From positions 1 through 64,000 of the forward strand of contig JBBQTB010000020.1 of assembly GCA_038213375.1 (NCBI GenBank): a stretch of 64,000 nucleotides of DNA, written 5' to 3'. The stretch's first letter is position 1. The number at the start of each line of letters is the position of its first letter. Of this stretch, positions 44,115 through 53,763 are shown piece by piece. This DNA is from JAAUTT01 sp038213375 (GTDB lineage: Bacteria > Bacteroidota > Bacteroidia > Bacteroidales > JAAUTT01). The position numbers and the translations under genes are program-made. The notes beneath the pieces are model-generated. The model was not told the DNA's origin. It did no database searches and worked only from the letters and a program-made list of their open reading frames with translations.

Positions 44115-44534
44115 CTATACCTGAAAAAACCGATTGATTTTGAGAAAGAGTTCTTCTTTGCCAATGGGCTTAGAAACAAAGTCATCGCAACCCGCGGCAA
44201 TCGCTTTTGCTTTGTCGTCGGCATGAGCGTATGCCGTTTGGGCAATAATCGGTAATTTACTATTTTGAAGCTTAATTTGACGCGTAGCTTCATAACCATT
44301 CATTACAGGCATCATAATATCCATCAAAACAATGTCAATATCAGAGTGATTGTGGCAATATTCAACTGCAATCTTCCCATTTTCAGCTCGTATAATTATG
44401 GCACCTGTTGGCGCAATTAGCTCCTTAAGGTAAAGATAATTTAACTCAATGTCTTCAACGATAAGGATCACCTTATCAAACCAGACATAATCCTGAATAA
44501 CTGATTTTTCTTTAATAAATTTAGTATTTTCCAT
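44115..44534 (-). CDS. Stand-alone response regulator receiver
   Basis: The 139-residue protein is a single receiver domain: acidic pair Glu27-Asp28 (VEDIEL), phospho-acceptor Asp72 in LMDIMMPVMNG and Lys122 in SKPI. The T/A loop (AQTAYAHA) is typical of receivers of hybrid kinases. It has no output domain and no kinase gene nearby, so its partner lies elsewhere. All catalytic residues are intact, unlike the degenerate receiver at 17-21 kb. Confidence 0.93.
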   Translation of the reverse strand: MENTKFIKEKSVIQDYVWFDKVILIVEDIELNYLYLKELIAPTGAIIIRAENGKIAVEYCHNHSDIDIVLMDIMMPVMNGYEATRQIKLQNSKLPIIAQTAYAHADDKAKAIAAGCDDFVSKPIGKEELFLKINRFFQV

Positions 44535-44864
44535 ATTATTACCTTTATCGATTTTACCTATCTGTTCGCTAATTCTACTGACAGTTTAAAATATTTTGAT
44601 GATTTTTTAGCTTTTTCACTTCTGTCCGTAAAAGGAAAAAGCTGAAAAAAAACCTCTTCTCTTTATGGATTCAGGGTAAAACAGGCAGGTTTTCTATTGT
44701 GTCAGGTAGAACTAATTTAAAGGTACATTTTTTTTCGTCAAAAGTAGAATATGATCAAGAATAAAAATGTTTTCTGACAGATGAAAGCATACAAAAGTTT
44801 GATTAATTGCAGTTTTTAACGAAGCTTATTGTGTATTTTTGGGCGTTCATCCATATGAAATTTT
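44535..44864. other. 330-base intergenic region with a repeated hairpin-like element
   Basis: Divergent gap between the receiver gene and the acyl-CoA synthetase gene. AGCTTTTTC (44609-44617) and GAAAAAGCT (44635-44643) are complementary. Bases 44635-44707 align with the minus-strand terminator copy near 40903-40967. A TATTTTTG box sits at 44834. Confidence 0.5.
44834..44841 (+). promoter_or_regulatory. Bacteroidota -7 promoter box
   Basis: TATTTTTG matches TAnnTTTG, 23 bases before the acyl-CoA synthetase ATG. A TTTT run about 18 bases upstream may serve as a weak -33 element. Confidence 0.4.
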
Positions 44865-46922
44865 ATGATTAACAACCAACTTTTACACCCACAGAGCATT
44901 GCCGTTGTTGGAGGATCAAGTAATATTAGTAAACCCGGTGGAAAAATCCTGAAAAACATCATCGATGGAGGATTCAAAGGAGCTGTTTATGCAGTAAACC
45001 CAAGAGAAACTAATATCCAAGGTGCTATTTGTTTCTCGGATGTAAAATGGCTTCCGGAAGTTGACCTGGCTATCCTGTCAATACCTGCCAAATTATGCCT
45101 CGAAGTAATTAAAATTTTAACTAGAGAAAAGACTACAAGAGCCTTCGTTATCATTTCAGCCGGATTTAGTGAAGAAGGTCATGAAGGTACTCTTTTGGAA
45201 AAAGAAATTGTGGATGAGATAAATAGTGTGAATGGTTGTTTAATCGGCCCAAACTGTATAGGAATTCTTACGCCTGACCATCACAGTCTGTTCACTTCTC
45301 TTATACCAATCATGGACCCAATGGGGTGCGATCTGATATCAAGTTCTGGCGCTACTGCTGTTTTTATTCTCGAATCGGGGATGACAAAGGGATTGCGCTT
45401 TTCGTCAATATTTTCTGTTGGCAATGGTGCACAAACAGGAGTAGAAGAGACTTTGGAATATCTTGATGAAACATTCGATCCGCAACATAGCTCACCCATA
45501 AAATTACTTTATATCGAAAGCATTAAGGATCCTGACAGTCTTCTGCGTCATGCCTCCTCGCTGGTGCGAAAAGGGTGTAAAATAGCCGCCATCAAGGCTG
45601 GAGGATCGAAAGCGGGAAGCAGGGCTGCTGCTTCACATACAGGAGCTATTGCCAGTTCCGATCTGGCTGTGGAAGCATTATTCCGTAAAGCCGGTATTGT
45701 GCGCTGCTCAGGCCGTGAAGAGCTTACGTCAGTAGCATCCGTTTTTATGCACAAAAAACTTAAAGGAAAAAATATTGCCATCATAACACATGCCGGAGGC
45801 CCAGCCGTGATGCTGGCCGACTCATTATCAAAAGGCGGATTAGAGATACCGGAAATAAGTGGTACTGATGCTGACGAATTGAAATCAAAACTTATGCCCG
45901 GATCGTCGGTACAAAATCCCATTGACATGCTCGCAACCGGAACTGCCGCGCAACTGGAAACAGTAATTGATTATTGTGAAAAAAAATTCACCCATATCGA
46001 TGCCATGATGGTAATCTTTGGGAGTCCCGGATTAGTTGAGGTTTATGATGCCTACGATGTAATACACCGAAAGATGGGTACATGTACAAAACCCATCTTC
46101 CCCATTCTTCCATCCATCATAACTGCTAAAAATGAAGTGGAATTCTTCATAAAAAAAGGACATATCAATTTTCCCGACGAAGTGATGCTTGGTTCAGCGC
46201 TGGTAAAGGTATTTAATACCCCGATGCCAGCCGAAGAAAAAATAATGATTGATGGAATAAATATTCCCGCCATACGGGCACTTATTGACAATCTTGATAA
46301 TGGGTACGTTAGTCCGGCTAACATCCAAAAATTATTAAAACTATCTGGTATTGATATGGTTCAAGATATTGTTTCAGCCAATAAGGAAGAAATACTTTCG
46401 GCTGCCATCAGCATGGGTTTTCCGGTTGTTGCCAAAGTAGCGGGTCCGGTGCATAAGTCGGATATTGGAGGAGTAGCTTTGAATATTCGAACCGAAAAAT
46501 TGTTAAGCGTCGAATTCGATCGGATGATTTCGCTTCCCGATGCAACAGCAGTGATGGTTCAGCCAATGCTAATTGGGAAAGAACTGTTTATCGGAGCCAA
46601 ATACGAACCCAAGTTTGGACATGTAATACTTTGCGGATTGGGTGGAATATTTGTGGAAGTTTTGGAAGATGTTTCCTCTGGACTTGCTCCTTTGACCTAT
46701 GAGGAAGCCTATTCCATGATCAGGTCACTGAAAAGCTACAAAATTATAAAAGGAACGCGCGGCCAGGAAGGAATTGACGAAGGTAAATTTGCTGATACCA
46801 TTGTGCGGCTTTCATCACTTTTGAGATATGTAACTGAAATTAAGGAACTAGATTTAAACCCTCTTATAGGTTCACTAAACCGTGTAACGGTGGTGGATGC
46901 GAGGATATTTATTGAGAAGTAG
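44865..46922 (+). CDS. ADP-forming acyl-CoA synthetase (acetate-CoA ligase family), fused alpha-beta
   Basis: The 685-residue protein combines an N-terminal CoA-binding Rossmann part (HPQSIAVVGGSSNISKPG), a succinyl-CoA-ligase-like domain with the phospho-accepting His258 in ASHTGAIASS, and a C-terminal ATP-grasp domain (about 480-685, with VVAKVAGPVHKSDIGGVAL). This layout makes ATP or acyl-CoA by substrate-level phosphorylation with ADP/Pi, an energy-conserving step in anaerobes. A GNAT domain, as in Pat-type proteins, is absent. Acid substrate unknown. Promoter box upstream at 44834. Confidence 0.92.
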   Translation: MINNQLLHPQSIAVVGGSSNISKPGGKILKNIIDGGFKGAVYAVNPRETNIQGAICFSDVKWLPEVDLAILSIPAKLCLEVIKILTREKTTRAFVIISAGFSEEGHEGTLLEKEIVDEINSVNGCLIGPNCIGILTPDHHSLFTSLIPIMDPMGCDLISSSGATAVFILESGMTKGLRFSSIFSVGNGAQTGVEETLEYLDETFDPQHSSPIKLLYIESIKDPDSLLRHASSLVRKGCKIAAIKAGGSKAGSRAAASHTGAIASSDLAVEALFRKAGIVRCSGREELTSVASVFMHKKLKGKNIAIITHAGGPAVMLADSLSKGGLEIPEISGTDADELKSKLMPGSSVQNPIDMLATGTAAQLETVIDYCEKKFTHIDAMMVIFGSPGLVEVYDAYDVIHRKMGTCTKPIFPILPSIITAKNEVEFFIKKGHINFPDEVMLGSALVKVFNTPMPAEEKIMIDGINIPAIRALIDNLDNGYVSPANIQKLLKLSGIDMVQDIVSANKEEILSAAISMGFPVVAKVAGPVHKSDIGGVALNIRTEKLLSVEFDRMISLPDATAVMVQPMLIGKELFIGAKYEPKFGHVILCGLGGIFVEVLEDVSSGLAPLTYEEAYSMIRSLKSYKIIKGTRGQEGIDEGKFADTIVRLSSLLRYVTEIKELDLNPLIGSLNRVTVVDARIFIEK

Positions 46923-47036
46923 GAAGTTAGTGAAAAGGTAGAAAATTATAATAACAAATCATTTTAATTGATTGAATGATCAATTTTCCATGATGCAAAT
47001 CCGCAATTTATAGATAATTTTTTTAGACTTTTATTC

Positions 47037-47044
47037 TATCTTTA
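47037..47044 (+). promoter_or_regulatory. Bacteroidota -7 promoter box
   Basis: TATCTTTA is one base from TAnnTTTG and lies 20 bases before the SNF2 gene start at 47065. No clear -33. Confidence 0.35.
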
Positions 47045-47064
47045 GCCACAAATTTCAATAGGTC

Positions 47065-50000
47065 ATGGGAACTTCTACCGATAATTATGCACAACAATGG
47101 GAATCATACCAAAATCTTACATCTGACATACAGCTATTTGTCGATATCGCTATTCTGATATTCGAGCCGGTTTCGTATAGTGAATATGAAGACCTTTACG
47201 TAGTTTATGCCGGGAAAACCCTGAAGGCCAAATTTAAACCAGTTTATTTCGAACTTCGTAAATGTGGACTCTTTTCTGAAAATCCATATGAGTCCTTGCA
47301 TGTTCCCGAATTCGTAATGGTGAATGCTTTACCAAAGCTTCTTCAAAACGAACGAAACATACTTTTTTTAAAATACATCTACGAAAACCTTGAGAACAAA
47401 AATTCAAAATTCTACTATTTTAATTTTTCACCTCTTCGGTATATCCGCAACTTCATTTATGGCCATTGTATCGGAGACCCTCAAATCACCAAAATAGCAT
47501 CGAAACAAATAAGTGAACTCAGGCAACTCACCCAGAGCATTTTTGTATATATGATCGCGAGTGGGCAATACATGGAGGTATTATCAAAAATGCCCCCTGT
47601 CATCCTAACGCAGGTTGCTCACCCCGCATTTTCCAGGGCAATTTATCCAATGGCTAACCCGCAACCCACCGAACAATATACCAAAATGGTTTGCCAGCTG
47701 CCTGGAGTGGAAAGGAAATCGAAAGACATTTTATACAATATTGTTTCTACCATACGCCTTTATCAGGGTAACACTACTCAATTTGATGTTGTTCCAAATC
47801 CTTATTTATCATCATTCACCGATTGGTCGAAGGCCATCTGCCTTATGTATGGCGGCAAGCTGGAAGAAGCAAAGAAGGTCTTTCTCGATCAGGTGTTAAA
47901 TTACCGGAATGAAACTAACAACAAAAAATACTTTCCCGACATCCACCATAGTTTCTTTTATTATCTCCTTTTGATGTTGCACAAACCTGGTACTCATCAG
48001 AAAGAGTTGGATCAGTATGCCAAACTTTTCGAAAAATTACCCTTTTTTGATGCGAAGTTTTCCTTAAGCATGATATACATCTCCTCCGAAAAGAAATATG
48101 AGGCAAAAAAGGCTTTGGAGGAAATAAATCCCACTCGGATAAAATCTCACGAAAATTTGGAAATTGCGTTGTATTTGTTTGCGGTTTTTCTTTTAGAAGA
48201 AAAATTGAATAGCAATCAGGAAGCAATGGCTATAGAGTTGTTTAAACTGGCCAAGACAAACGGATATTTACTCATAGCTCTGGAACTGGAATGGATTTTA
48301 AATTACAATCAAAAGAAGCCCAAACAAACCATTTTGCCAGGTATGTCGCCATTATTAAGCCGCATTGAAAGGAAAGAAGAATGGGAACAATCGCTTACAA
48401 GTTTGCTAGGTATTGGCAATGGTAAGGGAAATCCTTTGGGTATGGGAAAAATAGAAGAAAGTAACCGGCTGGCATATTTCGTTGATTTTGAAAATAGCAC
48501 AATTCAACCCATTTTGCAAACATTGAATAAATCGGGTTGGAGCAAGGGCCGGAATATTGCCCTAAAGCGGATGAAGGATCGTCAGATTGAGGGGATGACC
48601 GAGCAGGATAACCGGATAGCGTCAGCCATTAAGCAATCAAATTCGTATTATGGCCACGATTATTATTTCGATTTCCCGAAAGCCCTGCCCGAATTAGCCG
48701 GCCATCCTCTCATGTTTCTTAATAGCAACCCCGATATTTCGGTGGAGCTGATTAAATCGCAGCCGGAACTTATTACCGAAAAAACAAAGAAGGGGTTTGA
48801 GCTAAGTTGCGACATTGAAGAAACCGAGCAAAAGGTGATACTTAAAAAGGAAACCAATACACGCTACAGGCTTATCCAGCTTACTGACGAGCAGAGGTCG
48901 GTAATTCGTGCCTTGAACGCGAGGAAACTCATTGTTCCTGCCAAAGGCAAAGACAAACTTGCAGAGGCGATCGCCCATGTAAGTGGTTTTATGACTATAC
49001 ATTCCGATTTGGCGGCAGCCGATGAGAATATCCGAACAGTGGAAACCGATTCGCGGATACGGCTACAACTGCTTCCCATGGGCGATTCCTTAAAAGTGGA
49101 ATGGTTTGTAAAACCTTTTGGTCAAATACCACCGTATTGCAAACCAGGCAAAGGCGGGAAAACAGTTTATGGTATTTTAGAAAACGAAAAATGCATGGTA
49201 ACCCGAAATCTGGCTACCGAAACGGAATATACACAAACGCTTGCAAATGCCTTCAGTGTAGTAGCCGATAGCGATTTTAATAACGGGTCGGTGACATTTA
49301 ACGATCCTTACGAATGTTTATCTTTGCTTGAAGTATTGCGTTCCAACCACGAAATCGCAGTTGCCGAATGGCCTGAAGGCGAACGTTTCCGTGTTAAACG
49401 AACTGCTTCGTTTAAACAGCTCCAATTAAAAGTTACCAGCCATGGCAGTTGGTTCGAAATGTCGGGCGAATTGAAGGTTGATGAGGATACCGTATTAACC
49501 CTTCAGCAGTTGCTTGCTTTGCGCAAAAAAAGCAAAGGGCGCTTTATCGAAATTGGCGAAGGTGAGTTTTTTGCCCTATCGGAAGAACTAAAAAAGCGTC
49601 TCGATGAATTGGCAATGTATTCCTCGACAGATAAAAAGGAATTGAAAATAAATAAGTTTGCAGCCCATGTGTTAGAAGAAATTGGAAACAGCGCCGGTTC
49701 GTTCCATACCGACAAAGCCTGGACCGAATTCCAGAAGAAAATAAAGAAAACACAGGACTTGGTTATCGACATCCCGTCAACACTTCAGGCAGAGCTGAGG
49801 CCATACCAGGAGGAAGGCTTTCGTTGGTTGGTACGTTTAGCCAACTGGGATGCAGGTGCTTGTTTGGCCGACGATATGGGTTTGGGGAAAACACTTCAGG
49901 CGCTGGCTTTATTGTTGCACCGCGCCCCACAAGGTCCCGCAATTGTGGTTTGTCCTGCTTCGGTAGTAAATAATTGGGCTGGCGAGGCTCAACGCTTTGC

Positions 50001-51165
50001 TCCATCTCTGAACATCCGTTTACTGAAACACGGAAACCGTGATGAAGCGTTTGAAAATCCCACCCCGTTCGATGTACTTATCATCACATACGGCATATTG
50101 CAATCGGAAGAAGACCGATTAGGGAAAATTCAGTGGGAAACGGTTGTTCTTGATGAGGCTCAAGCCATTAAGAATACTAATACAAAAACTTCGAAGGCAG
50201 CCATGAACCTTCAAGCCGGCTTTCGTTTGATATTGACCGGAACACCTATTCAAAATCATTTGGGCGAACTATGGAACCTCTTCAACTTCATCAATCCGGG
50301 TTTGTTAGGATCCCTTCAACAATTTAACGAACGTTTTGTAATTTCTGATCAGGCCGATGGAGGATCATCTGGTAAACAGTACCTTAAAAAGCTAATAGCC
50401 CCATTTATGCTTCGGCGTACAAAAACGAAAGTACTGGAAGAGCTGCCACCCAAAACCGAAATTACCCACAAAGTAGAACTATCGGCAACGGAAATGGCCT
50501 TTTACGAAGCTCTGCGCCGCGAGGCTATTGCCGCAATTGAAACTGATGAAGGTCCTTCCGGGCAAAAGCACCTGAAAGCACTCGCACAAATTACCCGTTT
50601 ACGGTTGGCCTGCTGCAACCCATTGTTGATTGATAAAACTCTAAAATTACCATCGGCCAAACTCGATGCTTTTTTTGAAATTGTTGACGAGTTACTCGAA
50701 AATAAACACCGAGCCCTTGTATTTAGCCAGTTTATCGGTCACTTAACCATTGTACGCGAAGCCCTCAATAAAAGGAACATTACGTATCAATACCTCGATG
50801 GCTCAACTCCCGTTCAAAACCGGTCAACCATTGTAAAGGATTTTCAATCGGGAGCGGGAGAGTTATTCCTGATAAGCTTAAAAGCTGGTGGTTTAGGGTT
50901 AAACCTTACAGCGGCCGATTATGTTATTCATCTCGACCCTTGGTGGAACCCGGCTATAGAGGACCAGGCTTCGGACAGGGCACACCGGATAGGTCAAACA
51001 AGGCCGGTAACCATTTACCGACTTGTGGCAAAGGATACCATCGAAGAAAAAATTATACAGTTACATCATACAAAACGGGATATGGCTGATAGTTTGCTTG
51101 AAGGCACCGACAAGGCTGCAAAATTATCGACAACAGATTTATTGAGCTTATTAAAGGAGTTGTAG
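47065..51165 (+). CDS. Large SNF2-family DNA-dependent ATPase/helicase
   Basis: The 1366-residue protein has an N-terminal region of about 850 residues of helical repeats (LYQGNTTQFDVVPNPYL, YAKLFEKLPFFDAKFSL), then the SNF2 motor: Walker A GLGKT at 939-943, VLDEAQAIKN as motif II, TGTPIQN, then LISLKAGGLGLNLTAA and SDRAHRIGQT. It is a diverged and longer relative of the 959-residue protein at 35-38 kb: motor motifs agree but the N-terminal halves do not look alike. No defence-type neighbour is present. Role probably in chromatin-like or polymerase remodelling. Confidence 0.92.
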   Translation: MGTSTDNYAQQWESYQNLTSDIQLFVDIAILIFEPVSYSEYEDLYVVYAGKTLKAKFKPVYFELRKCGLFSENPYESLHVPEFVMVNALPKLLQNERNILFLKYIYENLENKNSKFYYFNFSPLRYIRNFIYGHCIGDPQITKIASKQISELRQLTQSIFVYMIASGQYMEVLSKMPPVILTQVAHPAFSRAIYPMANPQPTEQYTKMVCQLPGVERKSKDILYNIVSTIRLYQGNTTQFDVVPNPYLSSFTDWSKAICLMYGGKLEEAKKVFLDQVLNYRNETNNKKYFPDIHHSFFYYLLLMLHKPGTHQKELDQYAKLFEKLPFFDAKFSLSMIYISSEKKYEAKKALEEINPTRIKSHENLEIALYLFAVFLLEEKLNSNQEAMAIELFKLAKTNGYLLIALELEWILNYNQKKPKQTILPGMSPLLSRIERKEEWEQSLTSLLGIGNGKGNPLGMGKIEESNRLAYFVDFENSTIQPILQTLNKSGWSKGRNIALKRMKDRQIEGMTEQDNRIASAIKQSNSYYGHDYYFDFPKALPELAGHPLMFLNSNPDISVELIKSQPELITEKTKKGFELSCDIEETEQKVILKKETNTRYRLIQLTDEQRSVIRALNARKLIVPAKGKDKLAEAIAHVSGFMTIHSDLAAADENIRTVETDSRIRLQLLPMGDSLKVEWFVKPFGQIPPYCKPGKGGKTVYGILENEKCMVTRNLATETEYTQTLANAFSVVADSDFNNGSVTFNDPYECLSLLEVLRSNHEIAVAEWPEGERFRVKRTASFKQLQLKVTSHGSWFEMSGELKVDEDTVLTLQQLLALRKKSKGRFIEIGEGEFFALSEELKKRLDELAMYSSTDKKELKINKFAAHVLEEIGNSAGSFHTDKAWTEFQKKIKKTQDLVIDIPSTLQAELRPYQEEGFRWLVRLANWDAGACLADDMGLGKTLQALALLLHRAPQGPAIVVCPASVVNNWAGEAQRFAPSLNIRLLKHGNRDEAFENPTPFDVLIITYGILQSEEDRLGKIQWETVVLDEAQAIKNTNTKTSKAAMNLQAGFRLILTGTPIQNHLGELWNLFNFINPGLLGSLQQFNERFVISDQADGGSSGKQYLKKLIAPFMLRRTKTKVLEELPPKTEITHKVELSATEMAFYEALRREAIAAIETDEGPSGQKHLKALAQITRLRLACCNPLLIDKTLKLPSAKLDAFFEIVDELLENKHRALVFSQFIGHLTIVREALNKRNITYQYLDGSTPVQNRSTIVKDFQSGAGELFLISLKAGGLGLNLTAADYVIHLDPWWNPAIEDQASDRAHRIGQTRPVTIYRLVAKDTIEEKIIQLHHTKRDMADSLLEGTDKAAKLSTTDLLSLLKEL

Positions 51166-51267
51166 AATATGAGGTGCAAGAACAAAGAATCAAGGCACTT
51201 GCAGCCTTATAAAAACTCCCTAATCAAATAATTGTTGCAGAATCGTTTTTTTTAATGAAAGCCTATC

Positions 51268-52536
51268 TCACTTAAATCTCTCCTTATAAGCCCAAAGACC
51301 CAATGCCGGGTTAGAGATATAAAAGATTTCTTCGCCATCAACTGTGTTAAATCCATCTTTCAATGTTTCCGGATTATATTTCTTTATCATCTTATCCAAA
51401 GGAGCAAAATTAAAATTAGCCTGTCTTATTTCCTGTTCTGTAAGATTTCCGGGACAATAAGTTACCGTAAACCGGCCTTCAGTTGAACCATGTATTAAAT
51501 GCGCTGCGGCACTCAGGTTATTTTTAAGATCGTCGTTTTTTTCGGTAAGTTCCAGAATTTTAGGTGTATTTACGTAACCATATTTGCGGATCAACAAATC
51601 AATCTGTTTATCTTCTCCGAATTCCTTTAAACCAGGAGCTAAAACAATTAATTCGCCCCTATCCTCAATGGCCATGCGGGTGCGGTAAATACTTTTGTTT
51701 CCGAGCCATGTGCTTTTAAATTCCGCAGGATCGAGGTATACCACCACTTTTTTAAGTGGTTTTTCGAGCATTTGAAAATTCACTTCGAGCGATAAAGCTG
51801 ACGCAAGACTGAAGCATTCCATATCGTCACCAATATATAGCCCGCGAACAACGAGCTTCCCATTATCGTCTTTCCCCACCACGGTTTGAATATAGATAAT
51901 GGGCCACTTGTTGGTGAAATGATCCGATGCATAATTCAGAATCCGACGAACAGGATTATCTGCCCTTCCCATGATGCGCTCCATACCATATGCTGCACCC
52001 ACAAAATGGCTTTTATTGATTCCTTCTACCCCACCGGTTCCAACAAATATATTTTTATTGTAATTAGCCATTCCGATTACCTCATGCGGTACAACCTGTC
52101 CGACAGATAAAATAAGGTCGAACTCGCCATTGATCAATAATTTATTTACCTGCGCAGGCCATGCATAATCGACTCTACCTTCCGATTCCTTCTTAACAAA
52201 TTCCGATGAAACTTCACCTACAGTAACAATATCTCTGCGCCAGTCGTGAACACGAAAAAGGTTAGCCGGAGTTTTCCCGAACATCTTTTTAATTTGATCG
52301 TTACCCATAGCAACATGAGTTCCCAAGGCAGGAAGTATGTCGGTAAGTTTTTCTCCATAATACTCCCAACTCATTTCGGTAAGTAATCCCGCAAACGAAT
52401 GGAATCTGGTAAAATCGGGCGGTATGGCTAATACTTTTTTTCGTTGCCCAAGTTTGGCAAATGCTTCATTTAAGCTTTGTTTTAAATCGTTCCGGGTAAG
52501 AACATCATTTTTTGAACCACGAGAGAAATAGAGCAT
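51268..52536 (-). CDS. LarA-like nickel-pincer epimerase/racemase (DUF2088)
   Basis: The 422-residue protein has the LarA catalytic set. PDFTR at residues 40-44 supplies Asp41/Arg44, His74 is in GTHVAMGND, His151 in VVPHEVIG and Lys161 ten residues on. His177 follows. In Lactobacillus LarA these correspond to Asp72/Arg75, His108, His174, Lys184 (the lysine covalently attached to the nickel pincer cofactor) and His200, and the 174-184-200 spacing is exact. So the cofactor site is intact. Relatives include gluconate 2-epimerases (gluconate/mannonate). It is last in a minus-strand set with KDG kinase and a mannonate oxidoreductase, so an aldonate substrate such as mannonate is likely. LarB, LarC and LarE are not in the window. 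Confidence 0.9.
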   Translation of the reverse strand: MLYFSRGSKNDVLTRNDLKQSLNEAFAKLGQRKKVLAIPPDFTRFHSFAGLLTEMSWEYYGEKLTDILPALGTHVAMGNDQIKKMFGKTPANLFRVHDWRRDIVTVGEVSSEFVKKESEGRVDYAWPAQVNKLLINGEFDLILSVGQVVPHEVIGMANYNKNIFVGTGGVEGINKSHFVGAAYGMERIMGRADNPVRRILNYASDHFTNKWPIIYIQTVVGKDDNGKLVVRGLYIGDDMECFSLASALSLEVNFQMLEKPLKKVVVYLDPAEFKSTWLGNKSIYRTRMAIEDRGELIVLAPGLKEFGEDKQIDLLIRKYGYVNTPKILELTEKNDDLKNNLSAAAHLIHGSTEGRFTVTYCPGNLTEQEIRQANFNFAPLDKMIKKYNPETLKDGFNTVDGEEIFYISNPALGLWAYKERFK

Positions 52537-52554
52537 ATGTTTTTTTATTAAAAG

Positions 52555-53634
52555 TTATCGTTTTACACGAGCGTTACCTTCCCAGATACTCCAAATCTGT
52601 TCTTCGTCGGCAGGCTGTGCGTAATCTGTAATAAATGTGGTAGCTAAAGCGCCGCTGGCCCAGCCAAACTGAACCCATTTTTCGGCATCCCAGCCTTTGA
52701 GGATAGCATAAAGCAATCCGCCAACAAAACCGTCGCCACCACCAATACGGTCGAGGACTTGTATTTCGCGGGGTTCGACTATATGCCAGTTGTCGCCTTC
52801 CAACATGATTGCTCCCCAAAGGTGACTGTTTGTGCTAATTACCTGACGCAATGTGGTTGCGAATACTGATGCATTTGGAAATGCTTTTTTTACGCGACCA
52901 ATCATTAATTTAAAGCTTTCTATATGGCCTCCTATTTCTTTTCCTCCGGCTTCGGGACCTTCGATACCTAAACATAATTGAAAATCTTCTTCGTTTCCGA
53001 CAAGGATATCCGAAACACCTGCAATTTCTGTAAAAATTTCACGAAGTTCTTTTTCACGACCTTTCCAAAAAGAGGCTCGATAATTTAAATCGAATGCAAT
53101 TCTGGTACCATGTTTCTTTGCAGCTCTGGCAAGCTCAAGGCAAAAATCACTCGTTTCGGGCGAAAGGGCACCGATAAGTCCTGATAAATGAACAATCTGG
53201 ACACCCTCCTTACCGAAAATCCTGTCAAGATCGAAATCTTTTACGTTTAAAGTTCTGCCAACTTCACCGGCACGGTCATTCTGGACTCTAGGTCCGCGCG
53301 AACCGAAACCACTGTCGGCAATATTGAATTGATGGCGATAACCCCATGGATTGTCCTGAGCCACTTCCTTGCCCTCATAATCGATGTGACGGCTGGCCAG
53401 ATTATTTTTAATCAACTGCGCTATGGGACTGCCTTTCACGAAAGTGGTAAGAACTTTGACTGGAAGTCCGAGATAGGACGAAATACTGGCTACGTTTGTT
53501 TCGGCGCTTGAAGCGTGCATAAAAAATGTATCACTGGAATGAACAGGTTGTCCATTAACGGGTGTAATACGAACCCCCATGCTGGTTGGTACGATAAGGG
53601 AATATTTGAAATTTTTCCTTAATTCAATTTTCAT
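52555..53634 (-). CDS. PfkB-family sugar kinase, probable 2-keto-3-deoxygluconate kinase
   Basis: The 359-residue protein has the PfkB fold: an N-terminal substrate-binding half, and a C-terminal GGGDGFVGGLLYA with catalytic Asp301. It lies 18 bases upstream of the LarA-like gene and downstream of the mannonate oxidoreductase gene on the same strand. With UxaC and UxaE across the divergent promoter this fits phosphorylation of 2-keto-3-deoxygluconate to KDPG. No KDPG aldolase gene is in the window. The kinase function is supported by context rather than by sequence alone. Confidence 0.85.
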   Translation of the reverse strand: MKIELRKNFKYSLIVPTSMGVRITPVNGQPVHSSDTFFMHASSAETNVASISSYLGLPVKVLTTFVKGSPIAQLIKNNLASRHIDYEGKEVAQDNPWGYRHQFNIADSGFGSRGPRVQNDRAGEVGRTLNVKDFDLDRIFGKEGVQIVHLSGLIGALSPETSDFCLELARAAKKHGTRIAFDLNYRASFWKGREKELREIFTEIAGVSDILVGNEEDFQLCLGIEGPEAGGKEIGGHIESFKLMIGRVKKAFPNASVFATTLRQVISTNSHLWGAIMLEGDNWHIVEPREIQVLDRIGGGDGFVGGLLYAILKGWDAEKWVQFGWASGALATTFITDYAQPADEEQIWSIWEGNARVKR

Positions 53635-53763
53635 TTTTAGATTTATTTAGCACCCTTTACTGATTACCGGGATAAATTTGTTTATCAAAGCCTATGTATT
53701 TTTTTACTATTGTCTGGAAATCTAGAAGTTTTAATCTTCAAATTTGCAAATCTTCAAAGTATT

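Noticed and set aside
44609..44643. Terminator at the AGCTTTTTC/GAAAAAGCT repeat
   Set aside because: No U tract follows on either strand and it lies between divergent genes.
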